Positions 1-8,321 of a stretch of DNA of 64,000 nt are shown one piece after another. The position numbers and the translations under genes are program-made. The DNA is from Lachnospiraceae bacterium (GTDB lineage Bacteria; Bacillota_A; Clostridia; Lachnospirales; Lachnospiraceae). Numbering within the stretch: the first letter of the stretch is position 1; each line of letters begins with the position of its first letter. Under the pieces are notes generated by a model. That model had not been told where the DNA came from and made no database searches. It saw only the letters and a program-made list of their open reading frames with translations. The stretch lies in contig JAFWYN010000026.1 of the NCBI GenBank assembly GCA_017522685.1, positions 83,983-147,982 on the forward strand. Direction: 5' to 3'.

Positions 1-2
1 TT

Positions 3-455
3 TTTCATGATATCGGATATGGCCTGAATAAGGAGGACATGAGCAGTCATGCGGAGGACGGAGCGGTGCTGTGCAGAGAGTATTTGAACAGTATTGGTTA
101 TCCGGAAGAAAAGGCAGATTTTATATGCGACTTGATTGCCAGACATTCGGATAAAGAGTGTATGCATTCTGAAGAGACGCCCATGGAGCTGGTGCTTTTG
201 ATGGAAGCAGACTTGCTGGATGATACGGGTGCCCATGGGATCATCATGGATGCCTGGATTCGTGCCACCAGAGAGGATGTGAGCTTCGAGACGATTTTAG
301 AGCATATTAAAAAGTTTACTCTAAAGCAGATGCAGGATAACCCCATGCGGACAAAGAAGGCCTATGAGATTTGGGAAGAGAAGAAGGAACTGACCAATCG
401 CTTTGTGGAGTCGCTTACGGTGGATTTGTATGGAAATTTGGAAAATGGAATATAA
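3..455 (+). CDS. HD-domain hydrolase, C-terminal part (5' end outside window)
   Basis: The reading frame is open from the window edge and includes an HDIG motif at codons 2-4, upstream of the first internal ATG at 39, so the gene begins outside the window. His-Asp of this motif is the metal-binding pair of HD-superfamily phosphohydrolases. Further along, an ADLLDDTGAHG stretch supplies the second conserved aspartate. The charged helical C-terminus ends at a TAA followed by a strong terminator. Family knowledge suggests a metal-dependent phosphohydrolase acting on nucleotides or similar phosphoesters in the cytoplasm; the substrate cannot be read from this fragment. Confidence 0.75.
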   Translation, partial: FHDIGYGLNKEDMSSHAEDGAVLCREYLNSIGYPEEKADFICDLIARHSDKECMHSEETPMELVLLMEADLLDDTGAHGIIMDAWIRATREDVSFETILEHIKKFTLKQMQDNPMRTKKAYEIWEEKKELTNRFVESLTVDLYGNLENGI

Positions 456-463
456 AGAAAGAA

Positions 464-500
464 GAAGCCTTCTGTATAACAGTAGGCTTCTTGCTTTTTT
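464..500 (+). terminator. Intrinsic terminator after the HD hydrolase
   Basis: GAAGCCT (464-470) pairs with AGGCTTC (484-490), extended by CTGT/ACAG inside, and is followed by TTGCTTTTTT. It separates the HD gene from the convergent methyltransferase. Confidence 0.85.
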
Positions 501-514
501 CGACTAATCAGCTT

Positions 515-1297
515 TTATTCTTCCTTTGATACGGCACAAATGATTGCACGTCCTGTTGCTTCGCTGATGGGATTGCCATCATAGTCGCCGTATTTCTTTT
601 CGATACGAAAGCCCGCATCCTCAAACCAGGTATGCAATTGTTCCAACAATACATAATGTTTTACGGAAGGTACTTCCTTTTGGATTTTTGTGCCGGTTGA
701 GGTTTCCAGTTCGTAACGGCGTGTAGCATGAATGATGCCTGTTTCTGCATCATAGGTACTGTTGCCCAGAGACATGGTACCTTTTGTCCCGTGACTGTCT
801 GTTCCCTGCCAAATAATGCGTTCTCCGGAATATACAAACCACTGCTTAGGATGATAGGTTTGATTGTAGTCAATGTAAAGCATGCCACCCGGTTTTAAGG
901 CGGATTTTGCTTTTTCAATCAATAACCGTTGAGCATATTCCGGACTTTCTTCTGAAATGATATTCATAAGGAAGTTGCCGGCAATGACTACGGCATCATA
1001 ATCATTTCCCCAGTCTTCAGCAATAACATCAGCGATTTTCCAAGTAATATTATTCACCCCTTCTGCTTTGGCGGGTATCTTGCAAAGCATGGATTCATCC
1101 ATATCCAGTCCTACTACGTTATGTCCGGCTTTCGCCAGAGGCACCAAAATACGTCCGCTGCCACAAGCAATTTCCAATACATGCTTGGGGGTGGTACCGA
1201 GACATTTAAGTAAAAATTCCACATCTGCCGTTTCTGTTTCATCAATCTCATACATATCTGCAGACCAATCTGCAATGATTTTTTCTTTGTTAATCAC
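515..1297 (-). CDS. Class I SAM-dependent methyltransferase
   Basis: 260 aa. The N-terminal half carries the SAM-binding motif I (VLEIACGSGRI, about residues 39-50), the acidic end of strand beta2 (VVGLDMDESML) and a motif II-like DAVVIAGNFLMNI. These show a Rossmann-fold methyltransferase of the small-molecule type; the substrate is unknown. The start is GTG at 1297, chosen because GGAGGAAAA lies just upstream at the right distance. A promoter with an extended -10 sits about 115 bp upstream. The gene is alone and convergent with the HD hydrolase, which gives no clue to its substrate. Confidence 0.8.
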   Translation of the reverse strand: MINKEKIIADWSADMYEIDETETADVEFLLKCLGTTPKHVLEIACGSGRILVPLAKAGHNVVGLDMDESMLCKIPAKAEGVNNITWKIADVIAEDWGNDYDAVVIAGNFLMNIISEESPEYAQRLLIEKAKSALKPGGMLYIDYNQTYHPKQWFVYSGERIIWQGTDSHGTKGTMSLGNSTYDAETGIIHATRRYELETSTGTKIQKEVPSVKHYVLLEQLHTWFEDAGFRIEKKYGDYDGNPISEATGRAIICAVSKEE

Positions 1298-1412
1298 TTT
1301 TTTCCTCCGTTTTCGTGCAGGAGGATTAGATTATAGTCATCCTCCTGATGGTTGTTCTGTTATCTATTGTTTTTCTCATATCATATCACCCTTTCTTTTT
1401 ATTGATGTTTTT

Positions 1413-1441
1413 ATTCTAGCACAGCCTATGAACGGATGCAA
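1413..1441 (-). promoter_or_regulatory. Sigma-A-type promoter of the methyltransferase gene
   Basis: Read on the minus strand: TTGCAT, 17-nt spacer, TAGAAT, with TGC directly before the -10 (extended -10). Confidence 0.6.
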
Positions 1442-1513
1442 GTGATGGGGGATAGAAGGTTGCTGATGGGTGAAAGGTGTACTTAAAAGTATCTATAGAT
1501 AAGAAAAGAAAGA

Positions 1514-1578
1514 AATAGTATCCATATTGGGCTAATAAGTGGTACTGATTGTCAAAGATGTTTTCTATGGATACTATT
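1514..1578. repeat. 13-bp perfect inverted repeat
   Basis: AATAGTATCCATA (1514-1526) and TATGGATACTATT (1566-1578) are exact reverse complements 39 nt apart, in the 469-bp gap between the methyltransferase and the serine hydrolase. The left arm overlaps a minus-strand GGATAC-N21-ATAGA motif at 1492-1523 that also occurs in the 52-56 kb repeats. Confidence 0.6.
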
Positions 1579-1622
1579 GGGGGATAAAATATAGGAAAAT
1601 ACAGTGAAATTTACACACAAAC

Positions 1623-1654
1623 GGATACCAAAATGACAAATATTTGTCTATAGA
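1623..1654 (+). repeat. Copy of the 32-nt GGATAC...ATAGA motif
   Basis: GGATACC, then 20 nt, then TATAGA. It has exactly the same length as the copies at 52524-52555 and 54733-54764. It lies upstream of the serine hydrolase gene and could be a repeat end or, less likely, a promoter-like element. Confidence 0.45.
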
Positions 1655-1725
1655 CCGAGTTGCCTGATTGAGTAGGTATGCAGCTGAGACGGAAACGAAA
1701 AATTTCTTCCTAAAAGCTGTTTTTG

Positions 1726-1734
1726 TGGTATACT
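1726..1734 (+). promoter_or_regulatory. Extended -10 element of the serine hydrolase gene
   Basis: TGGTATACT matches an extended -10 (TGN-TATACT). No convincing -35 lies 17 bp upstream. It is about 33 bp before the ATG at 1767. Confidence 0.5.
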
Positions 1735-1766
1735 TTATGTATTGTAGGATGTTTAGGAGGTACATT

Positions 1767-2939
1767 ATGGCAAATACAAAGAATTTAGACAGATTATTGG
1801 ACAGCTTTATAGAGAATGGACTGCCCGGCTGCGGCTTGCAGATTTGTAAGGACGGCAATACCATATATGAGGGTTATGCCGGATATTCCGATATTGAGAA
1901 GAATATACCGGTGACGGCGGACAGCTTGTTTCGACAGGCATCCATGTCAAAGCTGCCTTTGTATACGACCATGATGATGCTTTATGAGAGAGGGTATTTC
2001 CTTCTTTCGGACCCTATATCGAATTATTTTCCGGAGTGGAAAAATTCTAAGAAATACATACGTCACCCTAATGGTTATCTGGCAGCAGTGCCTACGGAAA
2101 GACCGGTGACCATCGCCGATACCCTTTCCATGAAGTGCGGTCTGCCCTATTGTAATGCACCGGGCAAGACGGACAATCCTACCATGCAGGCTATGATGGA
2201 TGCCATGCAGCCCCTTTGGGATAAGGGACACTTCACCATCCGAGAGCAGGTAAGGGTCATGGCAGAGGTACCCCAGCAGTTTGAGCCGGGAAGCCATTGG
2301 ATTTATGGCTTTTCCAGCGAGCTGGCAGCAGGTATTATCGAAGAGGTTTGCCAGAAATCCATTGATGATGTGTTTGAGGAAATGCTTTTTGACCCTTTGG
2401 AGATGCATGATACCCGTTCCCATTATTTCCCGGGAGCCAAGGAGCGTATGGTGACCTTATACGGCAAATCACCTGAGAAAAAGCCGGTGCCTATCAACTT
2501 CCCGTTAGATGAGAAGCATGAGCCGGGAGAGGAGCACCAATGCGGTTGGGCAAGACTTTTTGCTACCGTAAATGATTATTCTAAATTGATGTCCATGCTG
2601 GCTTGCGGCGGTATGTATAAGGGCAGACAAATTATGGGCAGAAAAACCATTGACCTCATGCGTACCAATACCCTGACCCCGGAAATGCAGCAGGATATTG
2701 AGGATACTTACAACGGCGGCTATGGTTACGGCTATGGTGTGCGTACTCTTATTGCACCGGAAAGAGGCCATCACAATGGTTCTTTGGGGGCTTTCGGCTG
2801 GACCGGAGGCTTCGGCACCTGGTGTGAGTCAGACCCTGCGGAAGGCTTGTCTATCGTGTATATGCACAATATGATACCTAACGATGAGCAGTATTATCAT
2901 CTGCGGGTGAGAAATGCAGCCTATGGGTGTTTGGAATAA
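1767..2939 (+). CDS. Serine hydrolase, class C beta-lactamase-like
   Basis: 390 aa. The catalytic Ser-x-x-Lys motif is SMSK at about residue 59, followed about 120 residues later by a YGF segment at the place of the Tyr motif, and near the end by HNGSLGAFGWTGG, which resembles the family's third motif. This fold includes class C beta-lactamases, DD-peptidases and esterases. No signal peptide is visible, so a cytoplasmic esterase-like or amidase role is more likely than antibiotic resistance. ATG 1767 was preferred over an in-frame upstream ATG at 1668 because AGGAGG lies 7 bp before it and a -10 element lies between the two. Confidence 0.8.
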   Translation: MANTKNLDRLLDSFIENGLPGCGLQICKDGNTIYEGYAGYSDIEKNIPVTADSLFRQASMSKLPLYTTMMMLYERGYFLLSDPISNYFPEWKNSKKYIRHPNGYLAAVPTERPVTIADTLSMKCGLPYCNAPGKTDNPTMQAMMDAMQPLWDKGHFTIREQVRVMAEVPQQFEPGSHWIYGFSSELAAGIIEEVCQKSIDDVFEEMLFDPLEMHDTRSHYFPGAKERMVTLYGKSPEKKPVPINFPLDEKHEPGEEHQCGWARLFATVNDYSKLMSMLACGGMYKGRQIMGRKTIDLMRTNTLTPEMQQDIEDTYNGGYGYGYGVRTLIAPERGHHNGSLGAFGWTGGFGTWCESDPAEGLSIVYMHNMIPNDEQYYHLRVRNAAYGCLE

Positions 2940-2966
2940 GATGAGGATTGTATTTGTTTTGATAGG

Positions 2967-3878
2967 ATGAGGAAAAGGGGTATGAGGAAGAAAATTGTTA
3001 GTGTTGCCATCGTTTTACTTTTTACCTGTTTGGTGGTATATGAAGGTGCAAAAGCACCGGTAAGTGATGATAAAGAGCTGCCTAATTTGGAAACTGTACT
3101 GAAAGAAGCAAAAGAGGATGGGTACACAGTAAGGAAGTCTACCAGGTATGATGCCGATGATACTGCAAAAGATATACATATTGTTCTGTATTCCGAAGAA
3201 CAAGAAGTCAAATCTTTCAGTTTTGATGTAATGGGCAATCAAACCGGTTATGGCCTAATCAAACGTGATTCCGGTGGGCGTATAATACTGGATATAGGGT
3301 ACAATAGAGATAATCAGGTTTCGCGTAAGAGGACTTATGAATATGTAGGTAATAATGTGATAACCGAGCATAGTTACCATTATGATTATAGAGGCTATTA
3401 TGATGATTCCGGGGAATATCACACGAAGTGTTGGGGAATATATCATGAGATTTATAGCTATGAATATGATGACCAGGGGCGTAAAAGTTTCATGTGGACT
3501 GGGATCGGAGAAGATACAACAGCTGATGTAGATCCCGGATTTTATACATCGTATTTTTTTTATGATGAAGAGGGAAGGCTAATCCGAGAAGAATTTGGTG
3601 AGTTTGGTGAAGCTTATATTGCTTATGTGTATGACGGTCCGCTATTGTTAAAAGAAGAGGTATATTGGGTTGCCGATGGAGCGAATTATTGTGCCAGTGT
3701 AACCGAATATGAGTATGATGAAGAAGGAAGAATGCTAAAATGGGCAGAGTATGAAGAGGATTATTATAGTGGCGGAGCGGAATATGAGTATGATGAAAAA
3801 GGAAGAATGCTAAAATATACACAATTTAAAGGTGATCATAAACTTTTGCAATATTGGACGTATGAGTATTTTGATTGA
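2967..3878 (+). CDS. Membrane-anchored YD-repeat protein
   Basis: 303 aa. A short basic stretch followed by one hydrophobic segment (about residues 9-26) suggests a signal anchor or uncleaved signal peptide. The rest is built of YD-type units such as YEYDDQGRK, FYDEEGRLI, YEYDEEGRML and YEYDEKGRML, the repeat of Rhs/wall-associated proteins, but far too short for an Rhs toxin shell. The last two units are nearly identical in DNA, so a recent duplication is likely. An alternative start is ATG 2982, where the GAGG spacing is better. The partner and function are unknown. Confidence 0.6.
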   Translation: MRKRGMRKKIVSVAIVLLFTCLVVYEGAKAPVSDDKELPNLETVLKEAKEDGYTVRKSTRYDADDTAKDIHIVLYSEEQEVKSFSFDVMGNQTGYGLIKRDSGGRIILDIGYNRDNQVSRKRTYEYVGNNVITEHSYHYDYRGYYDDSGEYHTKCWGIYHEIYSYEYDDQGRKSFMWTGIGEDTTADVDPGFYTSYFFYDEEGRLIREEFGEFGEAYIAYVYDGPLLLKEEVYWVADGANYCASVTEYEYDEEGRMLKWAEYEEDYYSGGAEYEYDEKGRMLKYTQFKGDHKLLQYWTYEYFD

Positions 3879-3947
3879 AACCGGTAGTCAATGATGCTGA
3901 ACAGATACGTTGTGGAAAGCAACTAATCAGAAATAGGAGGAACTAAA

Positions 3948-4151
3948 ATGGCAACATATAAAGAACTTTACCTTGCAGGAGAGATTGAATTTGAAGAAAT
4001 AGACAAATATTCCTACCAATGGGGAATGAGTGATGATGAACGAACACTGGCCCAATATCTGGGCCTGAATGCCGAGGAAGAGGATGCATGGGTTAGTATA
4101 AGCGAGGATGCGTTGAAGGAGCTTTTGGATAAGCAGAGGAAGAGACGTTAG
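3948..4151 (+). CDS. Small acidic protein of unknown function
   Basis: 67 aa, rich in Glu and Asp, with a basic C-terminal tail (KQRKRR). The AGGAGG ribosome site at the right distance from ATG 3948 supports expression. It lies 50 bp before a small helix-turn-helix gene on the same strand, so the two may form a pair (regulator plus partner). I do not recognise a family. The mix of acidic body and basic tail is compatible with an adaptor or antitoxin-like protein, but nothing in the sequence proves that. Confidence 0.5.
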   Translation: MATYKELYLAGEIEFEEIDKYSYQWGMSDDERTLAQYLGLNAEEEDAWVSISEDALKELLDKQRKRR

Positions 4152-4201
4152 GTGCGAGTAATTATTAGAGAGTTTATAATGGTTATATAAGAGAGAGTAT
4201 T

Positions 4202-4471
4202 ATGAATTTAACAGCATTCGGAAATTGTATGAAACGCAATCGCGAGAAACATAACATTACTTTAGACGATTTGGCACAGCGAACCGGTCTTTGCAAGGAG
4301 CTTTTACAAGCATTTGAAGACGGTACACAAAAACCGAAGGCTTCCGAACTAAAGAAAATTTCTCGGGAGATAAATGTTCCCCTATTAATATTAAAACGCG
4401 GCGGCGGAACGGTTGGTTTTAGAGGTATAGGCAAAGACGGAAAGCCTGTATGTGACTGGAGAGAATATTAA
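4202..4471 (+). CDS. Small XRE-type helix-turn-helix protein
   Basis: 89 aa. Residues about 5-60 form an HTH_3-type domain: ITLDDLAQRTGLCKELLQAFE is the usual helix-turn-helix pattern, followed by a PKASELKKISREI helix. The tail has a Gly-rich stretch (KRGGGTVGFRG). It is probably a DNA-binding regulator. It sits between the small acidic protein and a serine hydrolase gene, about 50 bp from each; co-transcription is plausible. No classical ribosome site is obvious, only GAGAGAG before the ATG. Confidence 0.65.
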   Translation: MNLTAFGNCMKRNREKHNITLDDLAQRTGLCKELLQAFEDGTQKPKASELKKISREINVPLLILKRGGGTVGFRGIGKDGKPVCDWREY

Positions 4472-4525
4472 CAAAGTATCTATACACAATTTTCCCTTTA
4501 GAGGCCCTTACAGGAGGAAACTTTG

Positions 4526-5512
4526 ATGAAGAAAGTTATGAACAATTATTCAAGTAAAAACGATATCAATATAAAACAGATTGTAGCCTATAAAAATAAC
4601 AAACTCGAAATGGAAGAGTATAGAGATGGTTTTAAAAAAGACGATACAATGAATGTGATGAGTGTAACAAAATCAGTAACATCATTGCTGATAGGGATTG
4701 CCATGGACCAGGGCTTGATAAAAAGTGTAGACGACTTTGTGATGGACTATTACAAGGAAACTTACACTCCTAAAAGAGGAGAGCAAACCATATATGATGT
4801 TACAATCAAGCATTTGCTTACCATGACAGCACCTTATAAAGGAAAGAGCGAACCTTGGACAAAGGTTTGCACATCGGAAGATTGGACACTGACCACATTG
4901 GATGTTTTGGGCGGTCGAAACGGTATTACGAATGAATTCAGATATCACACTCTTGGTGTTCAAATTCTTTTGGGAATGATCAGAATTACAAGTGGTATGA
5001 ATGTGCTTGACTTTGCCAACGAATATCTATTTAAGCCTTTAGGAATTGCACCAAGAAGCAATGCAGGTTGCGAGAGCAAAGAAGACCAGTTTACGTATTT
5101 AATGAACAAAAACGACCACGGAAAGGTTTGGTTTTTGGACCCCACAGGTATGCCAACCGCAGGTTGGGGATTGTCTCTTTCTGCTTTTGAAATGGCACAG
5201 ATAGGATTGATGGTTCTTAATAAGGGGATATATCATAATAACCGTATCGTAAGTGAGAATTGGATCGAAATGATGACAAAATCCTACATATCTACCGATG
5301 AGAAATTTGGAAATCAGGATTATGGGTTTTTGTGGTGGCTTCCTCACAGAACAAGCGAGGTAATTGCTGCTATTGGGGATGGTGGTAATATAATATACAT
5401 TAACAGGGAAAATAAAATTGTAGTGGCCATCACTGCACATTTTAAGCCCATGGTTTTTGACAGAGTAGAATACATTGAAAAAAATATTGTGGAAGCATTG
5501 ATGGACAAATAA
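4526..5512 (+). CDS. Serine hydrolase, class C beta-lactamase-like (second in window)
   Basis: 328 aa. SVTK at residues 46-49 is the Ser-x-x-Lys catalytic motif. A YHTLGVQ segment occupies the Tyr-motif region, and GDGGNIIYI near the C-terminus sits where the KTG/HxG strand is expected. There is no signal peptide. The start is ATG 4526 after AGGAGGAAACTTTG; a TTG codon directly before it is also in frame. It is only distantly similar to the hydrolase at 1767. Function is probably esterase or amidase; real beta-lactamase activity is doubtful although a BlaI/BlaR1-like pair follows. Confidence 0.78.
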   Translation: MKKVMNNYSSKNDINIKQIVAYKNNKLEMEEYRDGFKKDDTMNVMSVTKSVTSLLIGIAMDQGLIKSVDDFVMDYYKETYTPKRGEQTIYDVTIKHLLTMTAPYKGKSEPWTKVCTSEDWTLTTLDVLGGRNGITNEFRYHTLGVQILLGMIRITSGMNVLDFANEYLFKPLGIAPRSNAGCESKEDQFTYLMNKNDHGKVWFLDPTGMPTAGWGLSLSAFEMAQIGLMVLNKGIYHNNRIVSENWIEMMTKSYISTDEKFGNQDYGFLWWLPHRTSEVIAAIGDGGNIIYINRENKIVVAITAHFKPMVFDRVEYIEKNIVEALMDK

Positions 5513-5548
5513 TTTTCAATGTTACTGAAATTTTTCATACCGACAGAC

Positions 5549-5577
5549 TTGACAAATAAGGTCGAATGCGTTAGACT
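5549..5577 (+). promoter_or_regulatory. Promoter of the blaI-blaR1-like operon
   Basis: TTGACA (5549-5554), 17-nt spacer, TAGACT (5572-5577). The -10 lies within the palindrome TTAGACTAA (5571-5579), where a bound repressor would block it. Confidence 0.75.
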
Positions 5578-5609
5578 AAAGCAAAAGAAGGTTTAATGCA
5601 TTCGACCTT
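5558..5609. promoter_or_regulatory. 12-bp dyad around the promoter, candidate BlaI operator
   Basis: AAGGTCGAATGC (5558-5569) and GCATTCGACCTT (5598-5609) are perfect reverse complements 28 nt apart. The left arm lies between -35 and -10, so the pair cannot be a transcribed hairpin and must act, if at all, as DNA. This fits two binding sites for the dimeric repressor encoded just downstream. Confidence 0.55.
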
Positions 5610-5650
5610 TTGCGCTATGAAATGACTTATGGAAAGAAGAGGTATGGTTT

Positions 5651-6010
5651 ATGGAAACACCTAAGGTATTTGAAAGTGAGTATCGTTTTTGTTTGATTTT
5701 GTGGGAGCACGAGCCGGTGAAGAGTACGGAGCTGGTGAAGCTTTGTCAGGAGGAGCTGGGCTGGAAAAAGGCCACCACTTATACGGTGATTAAGCGCCTT
5801 GCGGAGCGAGGCGTGCTGAAAAGCGAGGATGCGGTTGTGACTTCTTTGGTCACCAAAGAGCAGGTGCAGGCGGCGGAAATCGATGAGCTGGTGGAGAAGA
5901 CCTTTGAGGGTTCCCTGCCGGCCTTTATAGCAGCCTTCAGCAAACATAAGAAGCTGTCTGCAAAAGAGGTGGAGGAGCTACGTAATCTGATAGATTCCTT
6001 TGAGGAATAG
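5651..6010 (+). CDS. BlaI/MecI/CopY-family transcriptional repressor
   Basis: 119 aa, the usual length of the family. The N-terminal winged helix is recognisable: FRFCLILWEHEPVKSTEL-like start, then ATTYTVIKRLAERGVL as recognition helix and wing. A helical dimerisation domain follows, where BlaR1-type proteases cleave. It lies 15 bp upstream of the M56 sensor gene, the normal operon order. It probably represses its own operon through the dyad at 5558-5609. Confidence 0.9.
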   Translation: METPKVFESEYRFCLILWEHEPVKSTELVKLCQEELGWKKATTYTVIKRLAERGVLKSEDAVVTSLVTKEQVQAAEIDELVEKTFEGSLPAFIAAFSKHKKLSAKEVEELRNLIDSFEE

Positions 6011-6025
6011 GGAAAGGAGGCAAGC

Positions 6026-8248
6026 ATGGAAGGATTTTTTCTGCAAGTTTTAGACAGAAGCGTGACTGTCTGCTGGTTAATATTGGCAGTGGTTTGTGTT
6101 AGACTTATGCTAAAGAAAGCACCAAAATGGATTCGCGGGATTCTGTGGGGGATGGTGGCTTTGCGTCTGGTGTTGCCCTTTTCCTTGGAAAGTGTATTCA
6201 GCCTGTTACCGGAGGAGACTCCTGTGGAGTACGTAAGGATGGAAGAGGTAAGACAGTCAGCTGCATCCGTGATACAGGAACTGAATCCGGGCAATGAACT
6301 CATGGTGGTGACTCCTACCGGTGGTGCAGATGCCGGTGTGGTACAGAAGGATGCAATCGTGACCGGCGGAGTCAACATATTAAGTATAGTGACCATTCTT
6401 TGGTTAGCCGGTGTAATCCTAATGGTTTTGTATTGCATACTATCCTATGGCAAGCTGCGCAGGCGGGTGGCAGAGGCGGTCATTTACAGAAAGGAAAAGC
6501 CCTGCATTTATGAAAGTGAAAAGGTGGATTCCCCCTTTGTACTGGGCCTGATAAAGCCATGTATTTATCTGCCTCATGGGATGAACGAAGAGGATAGGCA
6601 GTGCGTAATTGCCCATGAAGAGGCACATATTTCCAGAGGGGATCATTTCATAAAACCCATTGGATTTTTAATTTTGGCGGTATATTGGTTTCATCCTTTG
6701 GTCTGGCTGGCATATATATTGCTTTGTCGGGATATTGAGCTGGCCTGCGATGAAAAGGTCATAGCAAGCATGACCGGAGCTGATAAAAAGGTTTATACCA
6801 AGGCGTTGTTGGAATGCAGCAAGCCTCAGCGTATGATATCCGCATGTCCCCTGGCATTTGGAGAGGTAGGAGTGAAAAAGCGTATTATGAATGTTTTGAA
6901 CTATAAGAAGCCTGCATTTTGGATTATCCTTTTATCCATACTGGCTTGTGTAATCGTGGGTGTGTGCTTTCTGACAGATCCCAAGGACAAAACGGAAACA
7001 GACTTAGAAACAGAGTCTGTAGACTCCCAGAGTCAACAGGTAAGTATGATTCCTTTGGAGGAAAAGAATCCGGAAGCAGCGAGCACTGAGAACGAAAATA
7101 GAGATGTGGAAAAGTCGACCAATGTATTGACCACACCACCTACCATGTATCTTCAGAATGTACTTTCCGGCTATTGGAATGAGTTCCCGGTTGATAGTAA
7201 TACTTATGGTTGGAGCCATTTGACAGACGAAGGACAGGTATTGTGTGTGGACGCGGCGGCAAAACATGGAATCAGCGGTGAGGTGAAAGGAAAAGAATGG
7301 TTGCAGGTTCATGTATACAGTAGGCATGATGCCTGGTATTCGGCAACATTTGAGGTGAATCCGGACAGTATGAGTATACGGGAGTATGATTTGTTGGATT
7401 TGGGAGATATGAATCCTGAGCTTCTGTCAGAAGCGGATGCAGACTTGGGACTATTGGAACTGAAACCCCGCCGTATCTATGAAGTAACAGCCAATTGGTC
7501 AGAGGATGGATTTGAGGAACGCGGCTTCAGCGGTACGGCAACTTATGTGTTTGCCACAGACAACTATGCCATAAGCGGTACGGAGCTGCAGGGCGAGAAG
7601 CAACCGGTACTGATTGAAGCATATATCAAAGATGCCATGGTGGATACCAAAGATAGGATTTGTATCCATTCTGAAACGGAAGGATTTCCGGGGGCATTTA
7701 TGGTGATTGTGCCGGAAAGTGTATATGATAAAAGAAAATTGGAACGGAATGCCGGCAGGTTGATAATTGCTATGAAAGATACAGGAGAAATGCAGAGTAA
7801 CATGCATGTATACGAAGCTACTTATTTGCAACAGATAGATAAAAATTCAGAGGGTTCGAATTTGCCTTCAGTAAGGGAACGTTGGACTGAGGAAGTGAAT
7901 ACCTTTGATGGTGCAGAGTTACTGTTTGAGAAGTACACTAATATCAGCGGCGATTTAGAATTTGTAAATCAATCGGATAGAGATTTGCAATATGGTGAAT
8001 GGTTTGATATTCAGCGTAGAGTAAATGGTGAATGGTACAGTCTCTCCTATGTCATTGAAGATCTGGCATTTCACCAGGTGGCGTATTTGCTGCCAAAGGG
8101 AGAAACTTCCGTCAACAATGTTAATTGGGTTTGGATGTATGGTGAATTACCACCCGGAAACTACAGAATTGTGACAGAGGTGATGGATTATAGGGCACCG
8201 GGAGATTTTGATAAATATTACTTGGCAGAAGAGTTTGAAATAAAGTAA
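6026..8248 (+). CDS. BlaR1/MecR1-like M56 membrane metalloprotease with non-PBP C-terminal region
   Basis: 740 aa. The N-terminal part has several membrane segments and the zinc protease motif HEEAH (about residue 197) followed by ELACDE about 40 residues later, the third zinc ligand. Another membrane span occurs near residue 297. Unlike true BlaR1, the outside part has no penicillin-binding SxxK/KTG set. It has a Ser/Glu-rich linker, then about 190 residues of unknown beta-rich sequence, then an Ig-like domain at the end (about residues 625-740). So the signal it senses is unlikely to be a beta-lactam bound covalently. It presumably cleaves or triggers cleavage of the upstream repressor. Full-length and intact. 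Confidence 0.85.
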   Translation: MEGFFLQVLDRSVTVCWLILAVVCVRLMLKKAPKWIRGILWGMVALRLVLPFSLESVFSLLPEETPVEYVRMEEVRQSAASVIQELNPGNELMVVTPTGGADAGVVQKDAIVTGGVNILSIVTILWLAGVILMVLYCILSYGKLRRRVAEAVIYRKEKPCIYESEKVDSPFVLGLIKPCIYLPHGMNEEDRQCVIAHEEAHISRGDHFIKPIGFLILAVYWFHPLVWLAYILLCRDIELACDEKVIASMTGADKKVYTKALLECSKPQRMISACPLAFGEVGVKKRIMNVLNYKKPAFWIILLSILACVIVGVCFLTDPKDKTETDLETESVDSQSQQVSMIPLEEKNPEAASTENENRDVEKSTNVLTTPPTMYLQNVLSGYWNEFPVDSNTYGWSHLTDEGQVLCVDAAAKHGISGEVKGKEWLQVHVYSRHDAWYSATFEVNPDSMSIREYDLLDLGDMNPELLSEADADLGLLELKPRRIYEVTANWSEDGFEERGFSGTATYVFATDNYAISGTELQGEKQPVLIEAYIKDAMVDTKDRICIHSETEGFPGAFMVIVPESVYDKRKLERNAGRLIIAMKDTGEMQSNMHVYEATYLQQIDKNSEGSNLPSVRERWTEEVNTFDGAELLFEKYTNISGDLEFVNQSDRDLQYGEWFDIQRRVNGEWYSLSYVIEDLAFHQVAYLLPKGETSVNNVNWVWMYGELPPGNYRIVTEVMDYRAPGDFDKYYLAEEFEIK

Positions 8249-8269
8249 TCAGCGAAATAAAATAGGAAG

Positions 8270-8310
8270 TCGGCGATAGCCCGTATAAGGTTATCGCCGA
8301 TTCTTTTTTT
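8270..8310 (+). terminator. Intrinsic terminator of the blaI-blaR1-like operon
   Basis: TCGGCGATA (8270-8278) pairs with TATCGCCGA (8292-8300), followed by TTCTTTTTTT. Confidence 0.88.
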
Positions 8311-8321
8311 CATGTATTATT

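Noticed and set aside
1068..1445. Plus-strand frame across the methyltransferase start
   Set aside because: Lies over the methyltransferase N-terminus and promoter; low-quality composition and no ribosome site.
1565..1654. Possible third full copy of the 90-nt module
   Set aside because: The right end fits, but the left end matches only in GATAC and the centre forms no hairpin.
1767..5512. Idea that the two serine hydrolases are beta-lactamases controlled by the nearby BlaI/BlaR1-like pair
   Set aside because: They lack signal peptides, lie in separate units, and the sensor lacks a beta-lactam-binding domain.
5779..6438. Antisense frame across blaI-blaR1-like genes
   Set aside because: Ser/Thr-rich shadow without start signals; the plus-strand genes are well recognised.
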